From assembly GCA_934675095.1 (NCBI GenBank), contig CAKUPC010000003.1, positions 5,577-69,576 of the forward strand: a stretch of DNA of 64,000 nucleotides. The letters run 5' to 3'. The notes under the pieces are model-generated. The model did no database searches and had not been told where the DNA came from. It saw only the letters and a list, made by a program, of their open reading frames with translations. This document shows, one piece after another, positions 59,360 to 64,000 of this stretch. The stretch is from an uncultured Bacteroidales bacterium. Its GTDB lineage: Bacteria > Bacteroidota > Bacteroidia > Bacteroidales > UBA932. The position numbers and the translations under genes are program-made. Every line of letters starts with the position of its first letter. Position 1 is the first letter of the stretch.

Positions 59360-60544
59360 TTAATTGTCAGTCAGATTCGCGTCGGACAGCTGAGGAAGAG
59401 GATTTCTGGAGCTTTGGGAAGCGCCGAGACGCTCAAGCTTTGCGCAGGTCTGGAGTATGCTCTGGCCGGAAGGCTGAAGCTTGCGCTCCCCGTCGTCGTA
59501 GGACTTGCGGGCCTTGTCAAGGGCATCACCGATTTCGCGGTATTTCTTCATGAACTGCCCGACCCTGTCCATAAGCTCGTTCGCGAGCTCAAATACCTTT
59601 TCCTGATTCTGCACCTGGGCAATCTGCCTCCATGTCATGTTTATAATGCGCAGAGCCGCGAACAGGGTCTGCTCATCGGCGATGAACACGTTCATCTCCA
59701 TTGATTTGCGCCAAAGATCCGGCTGGGCGTTCAGTGCCGTCCACAACGCGCCCGTATTGGGAACGAACATAATCACATAGTCAATCCGCTGCTTGGGCGC
59801 ACGCACATACGAGGAGTAGTCCTTGGCTGACAGCTCCCGCACATGAGCCTTCAGGCTCGCTATGTGAGCGTCGAGGAAACGCCTGCGCTCTTCGTCATTC
59901 TCGGCATTCACATAGTCCATGAACGCGGTCAGGGAGACCTTCGAGTCGATTATCACGTCACGCCGCTCGTCCAGATGCAGGATTATGTCCGGCCTGAGGG
60001 TTCCGCCCGTGGAGGATTTCAGGGTCTGTCCCTCGGCATCGCGCAGGGTGGTCTGCACGTCGTAGTGAACACCGCGCGTAAGCCCCTGGGAGGAAAGCAG
60101 TTCGTCAAGCACCGCCTCGCCCCAGTCGCCCTGCACCTTGTTTCCGTGGCGAAAGGCGCGGGCAAGCTCATCGGCGGACTTCCTCGCGGCCTCGCTCTGC
60201 CGAATCATGTTCTCGATTCCTGCCTTCATTTCGCCGCTGATGGCCGTCTGTCTGAGAGTGCTGTCGCTCATGGCCTGCTTCATCCTGTCTATAGTGTCCT
60301 TCAGCGGACTGACAATCTGTCCGATGTTCTCCGCACTCGAACGCGAAAATTCCTGCTGACGCTGTTTCAGCATATCCTCAGTAGCCGCCCGGAGCTGCGC
60401 ACTGACCTTCGCCAATGATTCATCGAACCGGCTCTCCTGCGCCTTCATCATGTCACGATAGACCCTCCGCGCGATGCTCCACCCGATAAGCAGTCCCACA
60501 ACAAGCCCGCCGATCACTGCAATGAATATATATCCCAATTCCAT
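59360..60544 (-). CDS. rmuC: DNA recombination protein RmuC
   Basis: 394-residue protein with an N-terminal transmembrane helix (about 3-25), a coiled coil (about 30-130), and the RmuC domain, a PD-(D/E)XK-like nuclease fold: ARAFRHGNKVQGDWGEAVLDELL (split HGNKVQGDWGEAVL), RPDIILHLDERRDVIIDSKVS (split PDIILHLD, IIDSKVSL), and VIMFVPNTGALWTAL. It limits DNA inversions in E. coli. Ends 2 bp from priA on the opposite strand; no terminator is evident between the two. Confidence 0.92.
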   Translation of the reverse strand: MELGYIFIAVIGGLVVGLLIGWSIARRVYRDMMKAQESRFDESLAKVSAQLRAATEDMLKQRQQEFSRSSAENIGQIVSPLKDTIDRMKQAMSDSTLRQTAISGEMKAGIENMIRQSEAARKSADELARAFRHGNKVQGDWGEAVLDELLSSQGLTRGVHYDVQTTLRDAEGQTLKSSTGGTLRPDIILHLDERRDVIIDSKVSLTAFMDYVNAENDEERRRFLDAHIASLKAHVRELSAKDYSSYVRAPKQRIDYVIMFVPNTGALWTALNAQPDLWRKSMEMNVFIADEQTLFAALRIINMTWRQIAQVQNQEKVFELANELMDRVGQFMKKYREIGDALDKARKSYDDGERKLQPSGQSILQTCAKLERLGASQSSRNPLPQLSDANLTDN

Positions 60545-60573
60545 AGATAAGACTGTTTATTGAAAGTGAAGTC

Positions 60574-62724
60574 TCAGCCTCGGCTGACCTTGAGAACATT
60601 GCGGAGGGCGCGTATCTGGGAAATCACCTTGTCGAGTTCGAGGTTGCTCGGGACGGCGACCTTCAGGAGGATGTCGTAGGTGCCGGAGCGGGTGTTGTCA
60701 TTGACGCTGAACGAGCGCATGGAGGCGCGGAAGGCGTTGATTACATCCATGATTTCGTTCACCACCGAAGGCTCATGCGCGGCGCTCACCTTCAGCGCGA
60801 CCTGAAAATTGGAGGATGACGGGGTGTCGCTCCAGCGGACCTTCTGGATTCGGTACGGGTACTGCGTCATGAGCCTTGCGGCGTTAGGGCAGGACATCCT
60901 GTGAATCTTGATTCCATCCAGACGGCTCACGAAGCCGAAGACGTCGTCGCCGAATACCGGGTTGCAGCACTTTGACATCTTGTAGTCGAGACCGCGGACA
61001 TTCTTCGCGTCAATCACGAGAATGTCGTCGCCGCCCTTTCCGGAAGACTGCTGCTCGACGGAGGTCTTCTGAGCCTTGCCCTCAGGAATCTTCGGAGCCT
61101 CGCCCCCGGCAAGAATGAAGTCGCGGATGTCGAACACGTCAATCTCCTCCTTGCCCACGGCGGCATAAAAGGCATTCAGGGTCTTCTTCTGATACTTCTT
61201 CATCAGCGCGGCAAGCATCTCGTCGCTCAGTTCTATCTTCCAGTTCTTCAGCCTCCTCGCGAGCATCTCCTTGCCCTCGGAAGCCTGCTCGAACTCAACC
61301 TCGGCCAATTTTTGCTTAATCTTTGCCCTTGCCTTGGAGCTGACGACAAAGTTCAGCCAATCCGCCGCCGGTTTCTGGTTCTTGCTGCTGATGATTTCCA
61401 CAATGTCTCCCGTCTTGAGCCGTTCCCGGATAGGCACCGCCTTGCCGTTCACCTTTCCGCCTGAGCACTTAATGCCGAGATTGGTGTGGATGTCAAAGGC
61501 GAAGTCCAGCACCGTCGCCCCGGCAGGCAGCTTGCGCAGCTCCCCCGTAGGAGTGAACACGAAGATTTCCCCGCTCGGAGGTGCCGGGAGGTCATCCTCG
61601 TAGAACTCGGAGGTGTCGGTGTGGTGTTCGAGGATGCCGCGCACGGACTTCAGCCACTTATCAAGAGTGGCCTCATGACTTATGCCCTTGTAGGACCAGT
61701 GGGAGGCAAGGCCGTTTTCGGCGGTCTCGTCCATGCGCGCGGTTCTTATCTGCACCTCAATGTAGGCCCCGTCCTTGTTCTTGACCGTGATGTGCAGCGA
61801 CTCATAGCCGTTGGGCTTGGGGTTCGACAGCCAGTCGCGCAGCCGGTCGCTGTCCTGCTCGTACTCCTCCGTCACATACATGAAAACCTTCCAGCAGAGA
61901 GCCTGTTCAAGAGCCCTGTCAGGTTCGCAGTCTATGATGAAGCGGATGGCGAACACGTCATACACGCCCTCGAAAGGCACGCCCTGCTTGCGCATCTTGT
62001 TGTAAATCGACCATGCGGTCTTCGTCCTGATTTTCAGCTTATAGTGGATGCCCTCGTCGGAAAGCTTCTGCTTGAGCGGTTCGATGAACTGGCTCGTGAG
62101 CCTCCGGCGGTCCTTTTCGGTGGCTTTGAGCTTGTTTGTGATGGCGCGGTACTGCTCCGGGTCGGCATAGCGGAAATAGATGTCCTCCATCTCGCTCTTC
62201 ATGTTGTAGAGCCCAAGCTGATGCGCGAGCGGAATGTAGAGCATGAGGGTTTCGAGCGTCTTGCGTTCCCTTGAAGACTTGGGGAATATGTCGAGAGACC
62301 TCATTATTTCGAGACGGTCGGCGAGCTTTATGACCGTGACCCGCGGATCCCGGGAATACGAGACTATGAGCCGCTTGTAGTTCTCCGCCTCAAGCCTGGT
62401 GTCCTTTGGTTTTATGGACGCTATCTTGTCCAGTCCATCGACCATGGCGAGCACATCGGCCGGGAAATCCTTCAACGGTTCCGCTTCTGGTCCGAACCTG
62501 TGCGCCTCATGAAGGAACACCGCAGCCACGCATTCCGCCGGCAGTCCGATTTCATCGCTGACGATACGCGCGACATTGACCGGGTGCTCGATGAACGGGT
62601 GCCCGTTGCCGCGAGTCTGCCCGGCGAGGCTTTTTTCCGCAATATCCCACGCCCTTGCAATCAGGGAGCGTCCCTCATCGGAGTATTTTCCGAACAACTC
62701 ATTAACTTTCGCACTATCAACCAT
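60574..62724 (-). CDS. relA: RelA-like (p)ppGpp synthetase with degenerate hydrolase domain
   Basis: 716-residue RSH protein. The synthetase domain is intact: VYDVFAIRFI, NPKPNGYESLH, EVQIRTARMDETAENG. TGS (VFTPTGELRKLPAGATVLDFAF, split FTPTGELRKLPAG), helical and C-terminal ACT domains follow. The N-terminal HD domain has lost its catalytic site: where active hydrolases read HDxxED, this has LHEAHRF, though KLADRLEIM is retained. Thus it probably only makes (p)ppGpp, like E. coli RelA. ATG 62724 is chosen; the upstream in-frame extension overlaps a repeat element. Cytoplasmic, ribosome-associated. Confidence 0.88.
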   Translation of the reverse strand: MVDSAKVNELFGKYSDEGRSLIARAWDIAEKSLAGQTRGNGHPFIEHPVNVARIVSDEIGLPAECVAAVFLHEAHRFGPEAEPLKDFPADVLAMVDGLDKIASIKPKDTRLEAENYKRLIVSYSRDPRVTVIKLADRLEIMRSLDIFPKSSRERKTLETLMLYIPLAHQLGLYNMKSEMEDIYFRYADPEQYRAITNKLKATEKDRRRLTSQFIEPLKQKLSDEGIHYKLKIRTKTAWSIYNKMRKQGVPFEGVYDVFAIRFIIDCEPDRALEQALCWKVFMYVTEEYEQDSDRLRDWLSNPKPNGYESLHITVKNKDGAYIEVQIRTARMDETAENGLASHWSYKGISHEATLDKWLKSVRGILEHHTDTSEFYEDDLPAPPSGEIFVFTPTGELRKLPAGATVLDFAFDIHTNLGIKCSGGKVNGKAVPIRERLKTGDIVEIISSKNQKPAADWLNFVVSSKARAKIKQKLAEVEFEQASEGKEMLARRLKNWKIELSDEMLAALMKKYQKKTLNAFYAAVGKEEIDVFDIRDFILAGGEAPKIPEGKAQKTSVEQQSSGKGGDDILVIDAKNVRGLDYKMSKCCNPVFGDDVFGFVSRLDGIKIHRMSCPNAARLMTQYPYRIQKVRWSDTPSSSNFQVALKVSAAHEPSVVNEIMDVINAFRASMRSFSVNDNTRSGTYDILLKVAVPSNLELDKVISQIRALRNVLKVSRG

Positions 62725-62774
62725 AAAACATCTATCTTTAATATAACAGCCAGCCAAGCTATCAAAGAAACCGA

Positions 62775-62886
62775 AGTATTTTGAGATGGATTTTGGAGGC
62801 AGATTCTTCTGTTTTGGGAGGAAGTTTAGTCGCCTAAACGACGAACAAAACGGGAGAATATGCCCCAAAAGACACTCAAATATAAA
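62775..62886 (+). repeat. Second copy of the element at 36436-36611 (degenerate)
   Basis: GTATTTTGAGATGGATTTT ... GTTTAGTCGCCTAAACGACGAACAAAAC ... CCAAAAGACACTCAAA aligns with the minus strand of the 176-bp element, in the opposite orientation. Its central GTTTAGTCGCCTAAAC is a hairpin. The 19-bp terminal repeats are not retained. It lies between relA and the rpmH terminator. Confidence 0.6.
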
Positions 62887-62917
62887 CAAAAAAGATGCCC
62901 AGACAACTGGACATCTT
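62887..62917 (-). terminator. rpmH terminator
   Basis: On the minus strand AAGATGTCCAG-TTGT-CTGGGCATCTT, then T6. Lies 32 bp after the L34 stop codon. Confidence 0.85.
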
Positions 62918-62948
62918 ACTTTCATCCGTACCGAATGAGGAAGATACT

Positions 62949-63101
62949 TTAGAACCTGTCCTCAGATGATACTGTCAATTTCTTACGTCCGTGACGGCGG
63001 CGGGATGCAAGAACCCTGCGTCCGTTCGGTGTGGACATACGCTCGCGGAAGCCGTGCTTGTTGCGGCGCTTGCGCTCTGATGGTTGAAATGTTCTCTTCA
63101 T
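62949..63101 (-). CDS. rpmH: Ribosomal protein L34
   Basis: 50-residue basic large-subunit protein starting [20 protein letters not shown] with [15 protein letters not shown], the L34 signature. Too short to appear among long ORFs, but unambiguous. Its promoter is the box pair at 63170-63201 and its terminator is at 62887-62917, so it is a single-gene unit here; dnaA/rnpA, its neighbours in many bacteria, are not adjacent. Confidence 0.97.
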   Translation of the reverse strand: MKRTFQPSERKRRNKHGFRERMSTPNGRRVLASRRRHGRKKLTVSSEDRF

Positions 63102-63169
63102 GTTATCTATTTTTTATATTTTCTTGGTGTTTAGCACGCTTAGGAATACAATTTTCACAAAACGGACTG

Positions 63170-63201
63170 CAAAGGTAGTCTTTTTTGCTCAATCCGCCAA
63201 A
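63170..63201 (-). promoter_or_regulatory. rpmH promoter
   Basis: Minus strand: TTTG (plus 63198-63201), 20-bp spacer, TACCTTTG (plus 63170-63177), about 70 bp before the L34 ATG. Strong match to the Bacteroidetes consensus. Confidence 0.75.
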
Positions 63202-63272
63202 GTTTTTTGCTATTTTTGCCAAACATTTTTGCCACGGCATTTTAGAAGCCAACAAAAAATAACCCGACAGTT

Positions 63273-64000
63273 TCACCTCCGGATGTCTATGACCATTTTT
63301 TCCGTGAAGAACTCTCCGTGAAGCACGGACGAAATCGGCCACACGCCCACAGAACCTTTCGGAAGCCGGAACCGTCCCATAGCCCGCGCGACTTCCTCGA
63401 CGAGGTCTCCGCCCTTGAGGTAGAAGATGTCCCGGCGCCGCTTTCCCTTCACCCACGGGAGGAAATTCTCCAGCGAGGTCACGGCACGCGACACCACATA
63501 GTCATACGGTCCGGGAAGGGATTCCGCCCGTGCATTCACCGTCACGACATTCTTCAGCCCCAGGGCGGCGGCGACCTCGCGCGCCACAGTCACCTTCTTC
63601 CCGATTGAGTCGCAGAGCGTGAACTTCACGTCCGGGAAAAGCGTAGCCAGCGGAATGCCGGGAAATCCCCCTCCGCAGCCCAAATCCAGCACGGAGACAT
63701 TTTCTGCGGCGAGTTCTTCCGAAACCGCGCCGTCAGCCTTACCGCCGACAGGATTCCCGACAGTGCCGTCGCCGAGCAGAGTTTCCCCGCCCCATGAGCG
63801 CAACACCTCCGGACGTCGGTATTTCAGATACAGCGCAATCCCGAGCGAATGCAGAACATGATGCTCATAAAGGCAGTCGATGTCCTTGCGCGACACAACA
63901 TTTATCTTCGAGTTCCAGTCCCGGTAAAGACCGTCCATCGCCTCGAAGCGCGACAGCTGCACATCCGTAACTCCCGGAAACTCAGCGGTCAGTATATCCC
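63273..64000 (-). CDS. rsmG: 16S rRNA (guanine-527-N7)-methyltransferase RsmG (5' end outside window)
   Basis: SAM-dependent methylase that modifies G527 of 16S rRNA. Visible: WNSKINVVSRKD, SAM motif VLDLGCGGGFPGIPLA, VNARAESLPG, ending TEKMVIDIRR. The frame is open to the window edge (ILTAEFPGV before an in-frame GTG at 63962), so the start is not seen. About 30 extra residues (GGETLLGDGTVG ... SEELAAENV) lie between the first helix pair and motif I compared with E. coli RsmG. Mutants of rsmG are a known route to low-level streptomycin resistance. Confidence 0.9.
   Translation of the reverse strand, partial: DILTAEFPGVTDVQLSRFEAMDGLYRDWNSKINVVSRKDIDCLYEHHVLHSLGIALYLKYRRPEVLRSWGGETLLGDGTVGNPVGGKADGAVSEELAAENVSVLDLGCGGGFPGIPLATLFPDVKFTLCDSIGKKVTVAREVAAALGLKNVVTVNARAESLPGPYDYVVSRAVTSLENFLPWVKGKRRRDIFYLKGGDLVEEVARAMGRFRLPKGSVGVWPISSVLHGEFFTEKMVIDIRR

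Overview
The window comes from a chromosome of the order Bacteroidales, probably a gut-associated lineage with fairly high GC (by eye well above 50%). The signs are a SusC/SusD polysaccharide-utilisation locus with a hybrid two-component regulator, fimbrillin-like lipoproteins, Bacteroidota-only families (DUF5606, DUF3276/PUR, DUF5107, DUF6562), and promoters of the Bacteroidetes type (TTTG / TAnnTTTG) without strong Shine-Dalgarno sites. I cannot name the genus.

Layout. 1-5.5 kb: glpABC (anaerobic glycerol-3-phosphate dehydrogenase, glpA cut by the window edge), then two acyltransferases resembling the glycine-lipid enzymes GlsA/GlsB. 5.6-15.9 kb: mostly minus-strand housekeeping genes (a lipoprotein, rimO, DUF5606, ybbR, yajC, nusB, dsbD, rny, a probable 6S RNA, zapA and a coiled-coil partner), with the plus-strand PUR-family gene and an unannotated 55-residue ORF between them. 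15.9-19.7 kb: an MTA/SAH deaminase, two tandem purine nucleoside phosphorylases that differ at the purine-selective residue, and tRNA-Val and tRNA-Ala. 19.8-30.5 kb: an NhaC-type antiporter, a large fimbrillin/beta-helix lipoprotein with clear upstream operator repeats, a NahK-like kinase, a TonB receptor under a TPP riboswitch, a glutaminyl cyclotransferase-like lipoprotein, and pyrG with an attenuator-like leader. 30.4-31.9 kb: a DUF4143 ATPase behind three 33-bp-period repeats.

32-51.8 kb is a polysaccharide-utilisation locus. An HTCS regulator and an SGNH-esterase/fimbrillin fusion run rightward. susC, susD, a BNR-propeller lipoprotein, a fimbrillin/FISUMP lipoprotein, a DUF5107-TPR protein and a clan GH-A hydrolase run leftward. 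A 176-bp inverted-repeat element is inserted in the leftward arm. Next to it (51.9-54.1 kb) sits a steroid 5-alpha-reductase-type gene followed by an Old Yellow Enzyme, a pair resembling the 5AR/5BR bile-acid/steroid reductases of Bacteroidota. RNase P RNA follows.

54.5-56.9 kb is an AT-richer accessory island: an EcoRV-type restriction-modification remnant (methylase apparently complete, endonuclease frameshifted and truncated), a small HipB/C-protein-like regulator, three operator-like repeats spaced exactly 41 bp apart, and an ECF sigma factor whose reading frame is broken at a run of ten C. The window ends with priA, rmuC, a RelA-like (p)ppGpp synthetase, rpmH and the start of rsmG.

The most notable points are the C10 switch in the sigma-factor gene, the EcoRV-like remnant with its 41-bp operators, the Asn-to-Asp change between the two nucleoside phosphorylases, the 5AR/5BR-like pair, and several families of short inverted-repeat elements present in two or more copies inside this one window.
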